From Fictibacillus solisalsi (lineage in GTDB: Bacteria > Bacillota > Bacilli > Bacillales > Fictibacillaceae), in contig NZ_FNHW01000003.1 in assembly GCF_900103485.1 (NCBI RefSeq), forward strand, positions 124,001 through 188,000: a stretch of 64,000 nucleotides of DNA, given 5' to 3'. The notes beneath the pieces were generated by a model. The model saw only the letters and a program-made list of their open reading frames with translations, searched no databases and was not told where the DNA came from. Positions within the stretch are counted from its first letter, which is position 1. Every line of letters starts with the position of its first letter. Shown in pieces: positions 34,497-43,276 of the stretch. The position numbers were made by a program, and so were the translations under genes.

Positions 34497-35039
34497 CTAC
34501 CAGTTTAACGGCCAGATTTTTTGGATACGGCCCTCATCCAGAAAGATTTCATACACATCCGGGTTAGAAAGCTGCTTCCATTCGGAAAAACCGATGCGCT
34601 CATCAAACGTTCTTAACAACAGCGCCAATAAATTTCCATGGGTCACTACAACGGTACATTGATGCGGGGAGGTTTGGATGTCTTGAATTAACTCACTTAC
34701 ACGGTCGGTTGCACGCTGGCTGGACTCGCCACCTTCAAGTACTGCTTCAAAGTTGGTAAACGAATACTCAAGGTGATCGAGCCAGTCTGGCAGATCCTTT
34801 GAAGACAATATCCGTTCACCCAGGCGCTCATCCGTTTCGATGGGCAGGTTTTTGAAGTGTGCCAGCGGCTCGATAGTATCCACAGCACGGACAAAGGGGC
34901 TTGAAATGATCCGTTCAATTGGTTTCATCATTAAAAAGGTCTTCAATTTTTGTGATTGGGATATTCCTTCTTTTGTAAGTACAGCATTTCTTTCCTGACC
35001 AGATGCCTTACAATGCCGAACGGCGATAACTCGTTTCAT
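34497..35039 (-). CDS. Histidine phosphatase family protein
   Basis: Phosphoglycerate-mutase-like phosphatase of 180 residues. Seen: phospho-acceptor His in VRHCKASGQ at residue 8, Arg in SSPFVRAVDT, GGESSQRATDRV and the second catalytic His in VVTHGNLLALLLR. The RHC (not RHG) form occurs in a known branch of the family. It lies upstream of, and 87 bases from, the CAP gene on the same strand and may be co-transcribed. Substrate unknown. Confidence 0.82.
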   Translation of the reverse strand: MKRVIAVRHCKASGQERNAVLTKEGISQSQKLKTFLMMKPIERIISSPFVRAVDTIEPLAHFKNLPIETDERLGERILSSKDLPDWLDHLEYSFTNFEAVLEGGESSQRATDRVSELIQDIQTSPHQCTVVVTHGNLLALLLRTFDERIGFSEWKQLSNPDVYEIFLDEGRIQKIWPLNW

Positions 35040-35173
35040 GACTGATCCTCTTTCTACTATGTATTGTTCATAACTCTGTATGCTTCGAGGCCGCTAAATC
35101 AAAATCCTTTAACGAATACTGTAACAGGAGAATTTTTCCGTTATCGTCGATCCAGATGAAAGGAGCAAAGCGT

Positions 35174-35803
35174 GTGTATCCCGAACTTAAGCAATTCAAT
35201 CAAATGAGCAAGGATTATGAGCAACGTATAAAAGAGGCGCATGAGCGTTGGAAAGTGATTAACAGACAAAAGGAGACAGCGTCAAGAGAATATGAACATC
35301 TACTTGGGCAATACGGCCGAAGAAATTCAAGAGTGGATATGGAAGCTCTCCATGAGAGCAAGGATGAGTATCTTCGTCTACTGGCAAAAGAAAGAGGAGC
35401 AATGGAACATCTCGATGATCTGAAAGAAAGCAAAAATGACAGGATGAAGGAATTTGTTGATACGCTGCTGCAGGCAAGAGACCGGGAAGTTGATGCGGCA
35501 ACAAGGACCATGAAAAAGAAAATTGACGAAATGCAGCGATTAAAAGCTGAATATTTAATGATTGTGCAGCAAATTCATCAGATTCACCAATACGTGAATG
35601 GCGTTGAAGAATCCACACTTCAGGCGTTTCAAACCATGGGAACCCGTTATAATCAGAAATCGGATTTCTCCATTTACCCCGCTTTGTCGAGAATGGAGAT
35701 AACACACCGGGAAATTCAGCAGGTGTTTGCAAAAGGAGATTTGCCGGCTGAACTGTCCAAATTTACAGACGCATACTCATCGTTTCATCTCCCCAAAAAA
35801 TAA
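35174..35803 (+). CDS. Coiled-coil protein of unknown function
   Basis: About 209 residues, highly charged and helical, with predicted coiled coil over roughly residues 5-130 (heptad-like Lys/Glu/Leu spacing) and no signal peptide or membrane helix. I place the start at GTG 35174 because AAAGGAG (35158-35164) is nine bases upstream; the ATG at 35156 would overlap that RBS. I do not recognise the family. It ends beside a hairpin whose T-run is on the opposite strand. Confidence 0.65.
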   Translation: MYPELKQFNQMSKDYEQRIKEAHERWKVINRQKETASREYEHLLGQYGRRNSRVDMEALHESKDEYLRLLAKERGAMEHLDDLKESKNDRMKEFVDTLLQARDREVDAATRTMKKKIDEMQRLKAEYLMIVQQIHQIHQYVNGVEESTLQAFQTMGTRYNQKSDFSIYPALSRMEITHREIQQVFAKGDLPAELSKFTDAYSSFHLPKK

Positions 35804-35833
35804 AAAAAGCCATAATCGTTTTGATTATGGCAA
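35803..35833 (-). terminator. Minus-strand terminator after the 48-codon frame
   Basis: GCCATAATC (35809-35817) and GATTATGGC (35823-35831) form a perfect nine-base stem. Only on the minus strand is it followed by a long T-run (TTTTTTTATTTTTT), so it serves a transcript coming from about 36.1 kb leftwards. Confidence 0.75.
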
Positions 35834-35885
35834 AATGGCACGCATGATGAAGAATTGGGGTGGGGAAGTGCTGTTTTGCCGGTGA

Positions 35886-35955
35886 GACATCTGGCCGGCA
35901 GAGAGAGTGATATTCTCTACATGATTACATTATGCTCGTTTGCCGGCTGATGTCT
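35886..35955. repeat. Imperfect inverted repeat
   Basis: GACATCTGGCCGGCA (35886-35900) and TGCCGGCTGATGTC (about 35941-35954) are complementary apart from a bulge, and enclose a smaller AGAGA/TCTCT dyad. On the minus strand it overlaps the end of a 48-codon frame and precedes the terminator, so it could fold in the 3' part of that RNA. Confidence 0.5.
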
Positions 35956-36076
35956 GGACAAGTGCCATGATGAAACGGCCCATTTTTCTGCTTCGCATTC
36001 CACTTTCCTTTAACTGCCTCCTTTTAGCAAACTTTTCAATCCTCTTCGCCATAAACTTTCCAGTAATCATCATCAT
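35930..36076 (-). CDS. Possible small basic protein, 48 residues
   Basis: Frame beginning with three Met codons (MMMITGKFMAKRIEKFAKRR) and ending SAGKRA; strongly basic (about a third Lys and Arg). Support: a purine-rich AAAGG five to six bases upstream and a strong terminator about 100 bases downstream on the same strand. Against: weak RBS and no recognisable family. The 393-base gap between 35803 and 36196 contains nothing else that I can name. Confidence 0.4.
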   Translation of the reverse strand: MMMITGKFMAKRIEKFAKRRQLKESGMRSRKMGRFIMALVQTSAGKRA

Positions 36077-36195
36077 TTTGCCTTTGTAATGGGTCATTCA
36101 GCCTAGAAAAACCAAATTTTCAAAAAAATAAATTTCCAATGTTTAGATTTTTTAGTATAATGTTATTAGATCATAAAGTTGGGGGACTCTATTCA

Positions 36196-36651
36196 ATGAA
36201 AATAGAAGGACTAAAGGCATATGTAGAAAAGCTGGAAGTGGCTCATTATATCCTGTCAAAAAGTTTGCATCCGGAAACAACAGGTGAAGGAGATTTGACA
36301 CGGACCCAATACATCCTTATGAAAATGCTTTCGGAAAGGGACCGCTGGACAGTTACAGAGTTGGCGGAGGTGCTTGAAGTAAAGCCAAGTGCTGTGACTG
36401 TTGCCGTAGACCGACTGTATAAAAAAAATTATGTACAGCGCTATCGCAGTGAAGCAGACCGCAGGATTGTATACCTTGAATTATCTGAAACCGGCAGTGT
36501 GATATTAAAGGAAGCGGAAGAGCGCCGGCTTGAAAGCATGGAGAATCTGCTGAGCAGAATTTCCAGGGACGACCTTGAAACACTGATTACGATTTATGAT
36601 AAATTCGGAAATGACACTAAACAGCATGAAGCCTTGACCTTGGCCCCTTAA
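36196..36651 (+). CDS. MarR-family transcriptional regulator
   Basis: Winged-helix regulator of 151 residues. Seen: TRTQYILMKMLSERDRWTVTELAEVL (positions 36-61 region) leading into the recognition helix KPSAVTVAVDRLYKK and the wing RSEADRRIVYLELSE, flanked by dimerisation helices. The start is ATG 36196; the frame extends to 36139 but without an RBS. A TATAAT at 36156-36161 gives a likely promoter. Target genes unknown; no divergent target gene except the small basic frame. Confidence 0.85.
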   Translation: MKIEGLKAYVEKLEVAHYILSKSLHPETTGEGDLTRTQYILMKMLSERDRWTVTELAEVLEVKPSAVTVAVDRLYKKNYVQRYRSEADRRIVYLELSETGSVILKEAEERRLESMENLLSRISRDDLETLITIYDKFGNDTKQHEALTLAP

Positions 36652-36652
36652 A

Positions 36653-36682
36653 GCGACGGGAATTTTTCCCGTTGTTTTTTTT
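36653..36682 (+). terminator. Terminator after the marR-type gene
   Basis: CGACGGGAA and TTCCCGTTG around TTT, then a run of T. Confidence 0.8.
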
Positions 36683-36765
36683 GTGTAAAAACCTTCTTTG
36701 TGTATCATACTCCCCGTAAAGTTGAAAATACTAAAGTTATTCCATCTAAAGGAGGTAGTGCTGCT

Positions 36766-36948
36766 ATGCTGAGAAGAGAAGGGATGATCCCAACTGTACT
36801 GGGAACCATTGTGAGTTTGGCCTCTTTTTCGTTTGGAGCATCCACCAGAAAATATTCCGGTCTTTCAAAGGTTCTGCTTGGCTTTGGATTGGCGCACATT
36901 TTACTTGGAGTCATTGATTTATTTGAACATGATCGAGACGAATGGTAA
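36766..36948 (+). CDS. Small membrane protein, 60 residues, unknown function
   Basis: Starts MLRREGMIPTVLG behind a near-perfect AAAGGAGGT (36749-36757). Two hydrophobic stretches (about residues 7-24 and 32-51) and an acidic tail EHDRDEW. It stands alone between two terminators, so it is its own transcription unit. I recall similar short unannotated proteins in Bacillaceae but know no function. Confidence 0.7.
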   Translation: MLRREGMIPTVLGTIVSLASFSFGASTRKYSGLSKVLLGFGLAHILLGVIDLFEHDRDEW

Positions 36949-36976
36949 GAGGGAGAGTTCTTTCTCCCTCTTTCTG
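36949..36976 (+). terminator. Terminator after the 60-residue gene
   Basis: GAGGGAGA and TTCTCCCTC around a short loop, followed by TTTCTGTTT. Confidence 0.8.
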
Positions 36977-37038
36977 TTTAAAGAGAGGTTTTATAGGGAA
37001 TTTTTCATATAAATTCATTAGCAGTAGGAGAATGTGCC

Positions 37039-38541
37039 ATGAAACGGATTATTGAATTTATTTTTGTACTCATAATGATCGCTGCACTATATGTCATTAT
37101 TTTTTCTGACTTGAGCCTTTATTGGAAATGGGGCTTCGCTGCCGTGTATGCTTCCATCGTCCTGATTACATTGTATTCCCTGGTATTGGAAAACAGGACA
37201 GCCCAGCATACTTTGGTTTGGATTTATGCCCTTATTTTCCTGCCGCTTTTAGGCTATATCTTTTATCTGTATTCAGGTCAGCTTTACTTAAAAGGACACC
37301 TGTTCCGGACTAAGCGCAAACATGACCGGGAAGAACTTCAACTGTTGGCGAAAAGGGAGCAAAAGCCCGACTTCTCTGATTTTAATGATCATCAGGCATG
37401 CTTTGCCCGTTTCTCCCACAACGTCACAATGACCTTTCAAAATACAGCAACCCAAACAAACATTTTGAAAAATGGAGACGAAACATTTCCTGAAATAAAA
37501 AAACGTCTTTCAGAAGCGAAGCGCTACATACATATTGAGTATTACATTTTTAGATCGGACCGCCTGGGAAAGGAAATCATTGATATTCTGATTGAAAAAG
37601 CAAAAGAAGGTGTTGAGGTCCGTTTTCTGTATGATGCTGTTGGAAGCTTGTCCCTGTCTGCAACCGAAGTGGACAGGATGGAGAAGGCAGGGATTCATGT
37701 GTATTCCTTTCTTCCTATTAAGTACGGATTTTTCAACCAAAAATTTAATTTTCGAAATCACCGCAAAATCATAGTCATTGATGGTGCGGTAGGCTTTGTT
37801 GGAGGCCTGAATGTAGGGATTGAGTATCTGGGTGAAGATGAACGGATGGGCTTCTGGAGGGATACCCACATGGTAATGGAAGGCGAAGCGGTGCAAACGC
37901 TGCACGCCATATTTTTGCTCGACTGGGATTATGTAAGTGACGAATACCTTTTGGAAACCGAAGAATATTTAACCCCGAAACCAGTGAAGGGGGATGGTGC
38001 CGTTCAGGTGGTGCCAAGCGGTCCGGATACCCAGGAAGGCATCATGAGCGATTTATACTATTCCATGATCTCTTGTGCCACCAAATCGATATGGATTGCC
38101 ACACCCTATTTTGTACCGACAGAGTCTATTCGGACTGCGCTCAGGATCGCATCGAGAAAAGGGATTCAGGTAAGGATTATGGTACCGGAAATTAATGACG
38201 GGTTTCTTACCCAATATGCGACCAGGTCCTACTTTCCGGAATTGCTGCGCAGCGGGATCGAAATATATTCCTATAAAAAAGGATTTTTGCACCAGAAAGT
38301 AATCATTGTGGATGGAGATCTTGCCTCCATCGGCACGGCAAACATGGATATGAGGAGCTTTCATCTGAATTTTGAAGTTAACGTGTTCCTCACGGGGACC
38401 TCCTCCATCAAAGAGCTTGTGGAACATTATGAAGAAGATATAAAAGAAAGTGAAAAAATCAGGCCCGTAGGTTTTTATAAAAGGAGCGTATGGGAAAGGA
38501 CGAAGGAATCCACCGCCAGGCTGTTTTCCGGAGTCCTGTAA
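37039..38541 (+). CDS. cls: Cardiolipin synthase
   Basis: Condenses phosphatidylglycerol to cardiolipin at the membrane. Seen: two N-terminal TM helices (about 5-60), a linker, and two phospholipase-D HKD motifs, HRKIIVIDG near residue 240 and HQKVIIVDG near residue 418. 500 residues. ATG 37039 follows GTAGGAGAATG. Standard length and both catalytic motifs intact. Confidence 0.92.
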   Translation: MKRIIEFIFVLIMIAALYVIIFSDLSLYWKWGFAAVYASIVLITLYSLVLENRTAQHTLVWIYALIFLPLLGYIFYLYSGQLYLKGHLFRTKRKHDREELQLLAKREQKPDFSDFNDHQACFARFSHNVTMTFQNTATQTNILKNGDETFPEIKKRLSEAKRYIHIEYYIFRSDRLGKEIIDILIEKAKEGVEVRFLYDAVGSLSLSATEVDRMEKAGIHVYSFLPIKYGFFNQKFNFRNHRKIIVIDGAVGFVGGLNVGIEYLGEDERMGFWRDTHMVMEGEAVQTLHAIFLLDWDYVSDEYLLETEEYLTPKPVKGDGAVQVVPSGPDTQEGIMSDLYYSMISCATKSIWIATPYFVPTESIRTALRIASRKGIQVRIMVPEINDGFLTQYATRSYFPELLRSGIEIYSYKKGFLHQKVIIVDGDLASIGTANMDMRSFHLNFEVNVFLTGTSSIKELVEHYEEDIKESEKIRPVGFYKRSVWERTKESTARLFSGVL

Positions 38542-38630
38542 AAAGATGTCCCTCAAGGTTCTCGGAAACTGTACTATCCTTGTCCTCATGCGAATAACCT
38601 TTATCATGCTGAGTGATAAGAGGTGATCGC

Positions 38631-39413
38631 ATGGATTGGCTTGAAGCAGTGGTGTTGGGGATCATACAAGGATTAACTGAATTTTTGCCGATCAGCTCCA
38701 CCGGCCACTTGCTGCTGGGAAGGCATTTCTTTCGGCTGGATGAAGCAGGCTTGTTTTTGGACAGCATGCTTCACATTGGAACACTGATTGCGGTAATGAC
38801 TGTTTATTGGAAAGAAATAAAGGAACTGATTCGTCAGCCTTTTAGCCGGCTGTCACTTCTTCTTGTTGCGGGAACTATTCCCACCGTGATTATCGGGCTT
38901 TCGTTTAAGGATTACTTTGAGGAAATCTCAAGAACTGGAATTACAGTAGGCTGGGAGTTTCTTGCCACGGGCTGTATTCTTTGGCTTGCAGATACCATGA
39001 AATCCAGGGGATATAAGGAATTGGAAGACATCACAATAATGGATGCCGTTCTGATCGGCAGCTTTCAGGGAGCTGCCATATTGCCCGCGGTTTCGAGATC
39101 AGGCCTGACCATCGCCGCAGCGCTTTTCAGGAAAATTGACAGGGGGACAGCAGCCTATTTTTCGTTTCTGTTATCCATTCCTGCCATTGCAGGTGGGTGT
39201 CTTTTGCAGATAAAAGATGTACTCGGGGGCCAGGCAGAAAGGCTTTCCTTTTTTTCCTTGTTTCTCGGCACGGTGATGTCCGCGTTTTTTGGTTATTTGG
39301 CGGTTAAGTGGATGATTGCCCTCGTAAAAAAGGGCTCGTTAAAAGGATTTGCCATCTATGTCTGGCTGCTTGGATTCGCCATTCTCGGCATGCAGGCGGC
39401 AGGTCTTTTTTAA
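38631..39413 (+). CDS. uppP: Undecaprenyl-diphosphate phosphatase
   Basis: Recycles the lipid carrier for cell-wall synthesis (BacA type). Seen: the EFLPISSTGH motif at the N-terminus (about residues 17-26), AVSRSGLTIAA with the second catalytic region, and about eight hydrophobic segments. 260 residues from ATG 38631, which follows AGAGGTGAT; the GTG at 38613 adds only six residues. Bacitracin resistance is a known property of the family. Confidence 0.92.
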   Translation: MDWLEAVVLGIIQGLTEFLPISSTGHLLLGRHFFRLDEAGLFLDSMLHIGTLIAVMTVYWKEIKELIRQPFSRLSLLLVAGTIPTVIIGLSFKDYFEEISRTGITVGWEFLATGCILWLADTMKSRGYKELEDITIMDAVLIGSFQGAAILPAVSRSGLTIAAALFRKIDRGTAAYFSFLLSIPAIAGGCLLQIKDVLGGQAERLSFFSLFLGTVMSAFFGYLAVKWMIALVKKGSLKGFAIYVWLLGFAILGMQAAGLF

Positions 39414-39484
39414 CCTTTTATGAAGGAAGGAAAGAAAGGATTGACATTTGATTCCTGCAGGATTACATTATAACTATTCAAAAT

Positions 39485-39630
39485 CGCATAGCCTTTTGAT
39501 CGCTTAATTTTAAGATTTTGTACGACCTTAAAAGCGGGGGAACCAATCATTTGGGGTGAATCTTTTTAAGAAAGAGGGGATACTTCCGATTCCTAATCCG
39601 TCAGCTAACCTCGTAAGCGTTAAACAGGAA
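39485..39630 (+). promoter_or_regulatory. ydaO-yuaA (c-di-AMP) riboswitch
   Basis: Conserved blocks of the ydaO aptamer are readable in order: GATCGCTTAATTT, GGGGGAACCAA, TTGGGGTGAATC, GAGGGGATAC, TCCTAATCCGTCAGCTAACC and CGTAAGCG. It precedes ktrAB, a classic target. High c-di-AMP should favour the terminator at 39655 and lower K+ uptake. Confidence 0.93.
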
Positions 39631-39654
39631 GAAAGGGACAGTTTGGATAGTGGC

Positions 39655-39682
39655 TGACCATTTTTTTTGATGGTCTTTTTTA
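39655..39682 (+). terminator. Riboswitch expression-platform terminator
   Basis: GACCAT and ATGGTC with a T-rich loop, followed by TTTTTTAT, between the ydaO aptamer and ktrA. Confidence 0.85.
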
Positions 39683-39722
39683 TTTGCCAAAAGGGATATC
39701 TGACATACAAGGAGAGAAAAGA

Positions 39723-40379
39723 ATGGACAAGCAGTTTGCGGTCATTGGATTGGGGCGTTTTGGCGGCAGCATATGCAGAGAATTTGCAAAAATGGGCCAT
39801 GAAGTCATGGCGGTGGATAAAGATATCGAACGGGTCAATGAGTTCGCCAATATTGCCACTCAGGCTGTTCAGGCAAACTCGACGGACGAAAAAGCATTGA
39901 AAGCGCTCGGTATCCGTAATTTTAACCATGTCATTGTATCAATCGGTGAAGACATCCAATCCAGTATTATGACGACCCTTCTCTTGAAAGAGGCCGGTGT
40001 TAAAAAGGTATGGGTCAAAGCAACGAATGATTATCACCATAAAGTCCTTGATAAGCTTGGGGCAGACCGGATTATTCATCCGGAAAGGGATATGGCCCTC
40101 CGCGTGGCCCAGTTGATCACCTCCGAAAAAATTATCGATTTTATTGAACTTTCTCATGAGCACAGCATTATCGAGGTAGGAGTAACAGACAAGCTGGCAG
40201 GGAAAACGTTAACCGAGCTTGATATCCGCGCCAAATATGGGTGCAATATTGTGGCCATAAAAAAAGGGGACGATATTCTCGTTTCCCCTATTGCCAATGT
40301 GGTGCTGAGACAAGGAGACGTTCTTGTAGTGATTGGGCAAAACAGAGATCTCAATACATTTGAAAATGAGGGGGTGTAA
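39723..40379 (+). CDS. ktrA: Ktr potassium uptake regulatory subunit KtrA
   Basis: Cytosolic RCK protein that gates KtrB in response to ATP/ADP and c-di-AMP. Seen: RCK_N Rossmann motif GLGRFG at about residues 8-13 with the acidic VDKD at strand 2, and an RCK_C domain from about residue 135 (IIEVGVTDKLAGKTL). 218 residues from ATG 39723 behind AAGGAGAG; the frame is open upstream to 39684 through the terminator. Followed by ktrB after six bases. Confidence 0.93.
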   Translation: MDKQFAVIGLGRFGGSICREFAKMGHEVMAVDKDIERVNEFANIATQAVQANSTDEKALKALGIRNFNHVIVSIGEDIQSSIMTTLLLKEAGVKKVWVKATNDYHHKVLDKLGADRIIHPERDMALRVAQLITSEKIIDFIELSHEHSIIEVGVTDKLAGKTLTELDIRAKYGCNIVAIKKGDDILVSPIANVVLRQGDVLVVIGQNRDLNTFENEGV

Positions 40380-40385
40380 CCCTCT

Positions 40386-41735
40386 GTGGCTCTGAAAGTA
40401 CAAAAGCGGAGGCGCTTCCTGTATGAACCGATTCAGCTCAATCCGCCTCAAATCCTTGCGCTTCTTTTCTTGGTGCTTGTGCTGGCAGGTGCATTGCTGC
40501 TTAAGCTTCCTATAGCATCTGAAAAAGGGGTCAGCTGGATTGATGCATTCTTTACGGCGGTGTCTGCAGCTACAGTGACAGGCCTGGTGACGGTTGATCC
40601 CGGCTCTACCTTTACCTTGTTTGGGGAGATTGTCATTCTCTTTCTGATACAGGTGGGAGGGCTCGGAATCATGTCTTTTGCCGTTCTCGTTGTCATTATG
40701 CTGGGAAAACGAATTGGTATTAAACAGCGGCTGATCATGCAGGAAGCCTTAAATCAGCCATCCATCGGCGGAGTGATCCGCCTGGTCAGAAATCTTCTCA
40801 TCTTTTCCCTGTCGATTGAGGCCATTGCAGTGATTCTCCTTTCCTTTCGCTGGGTGCCGGATCTAGGCTGGGGAAAAGGAATCTACTACAGTATTTTTCA
40901 TACCATAGCCGCCTATAATAATGCAGGCTTTGGGCTGTGGCCCGACAATCTGGTAAGGTATGTGGGTGATCCGATGGTCAACCTAGTTATCACCTTGTTG
41001 ATCATTACCGGAGGGATTGGTTTTACCGTACTGGTTGACCTATGGTACAGCAAAAAGTGGAAAGAATTATCGCTGCACTCTCGAATCATGATTTGGAGCA
41101 CACTGATCGTCAACATTATTTCTATTCTCGTGTTTTACACGTTTGAATACAACAACCCGCATACGCTTGGTCCATTATCATCGGGAGAGAAGATATGGGC
41201 TGCCTATTTTCAGGGGATTTCACCTCGAACGGCAGGATTCAATACGATAGATATTGGTGGCATGAGACAGGATTCACTTCTCTTTATGATCATGCTGATG
41301 TTTATTGGGGCAGGAAGTGCTTCTACGGGTGGAGGAATCAAGCTGACGACGTTTATTGTGATTATTTTTGCAGTGCTTACGTTTTTGCGGGGTAAACAAG
41401 AAGTTACCGTTCTGAAGCGGAGCATAAGAACAGGGATCATTCTTCGTGCACTCGCCATTGCCACCATCAGCATGCTGCTTGTATTTACGGGGGTCATGCT
41501 GTTGGCCATGACGGAGAAAGCTCCATTTTTAACGATTCTGTTTGAAGTGGTTTCTGCATTTGGTACAGTGGGGCTTACCATGGGACTTACCTTTAAATTG
41601 ACCTTGTTTGGAAAGATTATTATTATTTGCGTGATGTTCCTGGGGAAAATCGGGCCGCTTACCCTGGCGTTTTCAATTGCCAGACCCGATAAATCAAATA
41701 TCCGATATCCGGATGGGGATCTGTTTACAGGATAA
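40386..41735 (+). CDS. ktrB: Ktr potassium uptake channel subunit KtrB
   Basis: Membrane K+ channel of the Trk/Ktr/HKT family. Seen: four pore-loop repeats with Gly filters (AATVTGLVTVD, AYNNAGFGLW, SPRTAGFNTID and FGTVGLTMG) and an intramembrane GAGSASTGGGIK loop. 449 residues. Start GTG 40386 with GAGGGGG upstream. The second gene of the riboswitch-controlled pair. Confidence 0.93.
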   Translation: MALKVQKRRRFLYEPIQLNPPQILALLFLVLVLAGALLLKLPIASEKGVSWIDAFFTAVSAATVTGLVTVDPGSTFTLFGEIVILFLIQVGGLGIMSFAVLVVIMLGKRIGIKQRLIMQEALNQPSIGGVIRLVRNLLIFSLSIEAIAVILLSFRWVPDLGWGKGIYYSIFHTIAAYNNAGFGLWPDNLVRYVGDPMVNLVITLLIITGGIGFTVLVDLWYSKKWKELSLHSRIMIWSTLIVNIISILVFYTFEYNNPHTLGPLSSGEKIWAAYFQGISPRTAGFNTIDIGGMRQDSLLFMIMLMFIGAGSASTGGGIKLTTFIVIIFAVLTFLRGKQEVTVLKRSIRTGIILRALAIATISMLLVFTGVMLLAMTEKAPFLTILFEVVSAFGTVGLTMGLTFKLTLFGKIIIICVMFLGKIGPLTLAFSIARPDKSNIRYPDGDLFTG

Positions 41736-41772
41736 AAAGCGTGTGCGGGATAGTTCCGCACACGCTTTTTTT
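41734..41772. terminator. Bidirectional terminator between ktrB and the APC permease gene
   Basis: AAAAAGCGTGTGCGG and CCGCACACGCTTTTT around GATAGTT, T-runs on both strands; a very strong hairpin. Confidence 0.92.
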
Positions 41773-43154
41773 TACTTATTCAGGTTGCTTGACCGGCGGG
41801 CATAAAGGAAATAGATGATGAACCCGATAGAAATCCAAATCACAAAAGAAATCCATGTAATGGCCGGAAGGCTGATCATCAAGTACACACAGAAGATGAC
41901 GGTCAGGACCGGCAGAACTGGCACAAACGGGGCCTTAAACGAACGTTTAAGATCCGGGTGGGTTTTCCTTAATACCAAAACAGCAACAGCGATAAGTGCA
42001 AAAGCAGACAATGTGCCCATGTTCACGAGGTGGGCAAGGGTGGTCAAATCGATAAATCCGGCAATACCTGCTGCTACAAATCCAGTCAGCCATGTGTTTT
42101 TAAACGGTGTTTTAAACCTTTCATGAACTTTTGAAAGGACTGGGGGCAGCAATCCATCCCGGCTCATGGCATAGGAAATACGCACCTGTGCAAAAAGCAT
42201 GACGAGAAGCACTGTGGTAATCCCTGTGATGGCACCCACCGATACAAGACCGGCAATAGAATCCTGTCCTACAAAATGAAGTGCAAAAGAAACCGGGTCT
42301 GCCACATTAAGCTTGGAAAAGGGCACCATCCCCGTTAAAACAAGTGATACGATAATATACAGTGCGGTACAAATTGCAAGTGACCAGATGATTCCCAGCG
42401 GCAAATCACGCTGTGGGCGCTTGACCTCTTCTGCAGCGGTCGCAACCGCATCAAAACCTATATAAGCAAAGAATACGGTAGCGGCACCGGCAACGATACC
42501 CTGGAATCCAAACGGCATAAATGGAGTCCAGTTGTCCGGTTTAACATAACCGATTCCTGCCACGATAAACAAGATAATAACGGCGAGCTTGATGAAAACC
42601 ATGATGTTATTTACACGGGCACTTTCGCGAATACCCCTGCTCAGCAGGGTTGTGATGATCAAGATAATTATAACTGCAGGAAGGTTGATTATACCGCCTT
42701 TTCCTGTTCCGGGAGCGGAGGCCAGTGCTGCAGGCAGGTGAAGACCGAATCCTGCGATCAGTGACTGGAAATAGGCGGACCAGCCGGTGGCAACTGCAGA
42801 AGTCGCCAGCAAGTATTCAAGCATAAGGTCCCAGCCGATTAAAAAGGCAAATACTTCTCCAAGAGTTGCATAGGTGTAAGTGTAAACACTCCCTGCAATG
42901 GGGACCGTTGACGCGAATTCGGCATAACAGAAAGCAGCGAAAGCACAGGCCAGTCCAGAAATAATGAACGAAAGAATCAGGGCCGGTCCGGCATGTTCAG
43001 CAGCAACCACTCCTGTTAAAACAAAGATCCCGGTGCCGATTATAGCGCCAATACCCAGCAAGGTAAGGTCAAAAGCCCCAAGTGAGCGGCTTAGCCCTTT
43101 TTGGTGACTTTGTGCCAACATTTCGGAAATGGACTTTTTTCGAAGTATATTCAT
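41772..43154 (-). CDS. APC-family amino-acid permease
   Basis: Cationic/branched amino-acid transporter-type permease (YfnA/YhdG-like) of 460 residues with 12 hydrophobic segments. Seen: GIGAIIGTGIFVLTG in TM1 (the APC substrate-site motif), FFAYIGFDAVATAAEEVKRP and a late FKTPFKNTW loop. ATG at 43154 follows GGAGG; the more distal ATG at 43166 overlaps it. The hut operon nearby has no hutM, so histidine import by this protein is possible but unproven. Confidence 0.85.
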   Translation of the reverse strand: MNILRKKSISEMLAQSHQKGLSRSLGAFDLTLLGIGAIIGTGIFVLTGVVAAEHAGPALILSFIISGLACAFAAFCYAEFASTVPIAGSVYTYTYATLGEVFAFLIGWDLMLEYLLATSAVATGWSAYFQSLIAGFGLHLPAALASAPGTGKGGIINLPAVIIILIITTLLSRGIRESARVNNIMVFIKLAVIILFIVAGIGYVKPDNWTPFMPFGFQGIVAGAATVFFAYIGFDAVATAAEEVKRPQRDLPLGIIWSLAICTALYIIVSLVLTGMVPFSKLNVADPVSFALHFVGQDSIAGLVSVGAITGITTVLLVMLFAQVRISYAMSRDGLLPPVLSKVHERFKTPFKNTWLTGFVAAGIAGFIDLTTLAHLVNMGTLSAFALIAVAVLVLRKTHPDLKRSFKAPFVPVLPVLTVIFCVYLMISLPAITWISFVIWISIGFIIYFLYARRSSNLNK

Positions 43155-43276
43155 AGATGCCTCCATTCAAAATGATAGAAAATATTGAAAATTTATAATT
43201 TCAAACTATTTGTAGTATATTGTCGATTTACTTGCTTGTCAACAGATTCAAAAGTGAGAAAAGTTACCATCTTATG

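Noticed and set aside
39528-39929. 133-codon minus-strand frame
   Set aside because: It covers the ydaO riboswitch, its terminator and the start of ktrA, all better explained on the plus strand.
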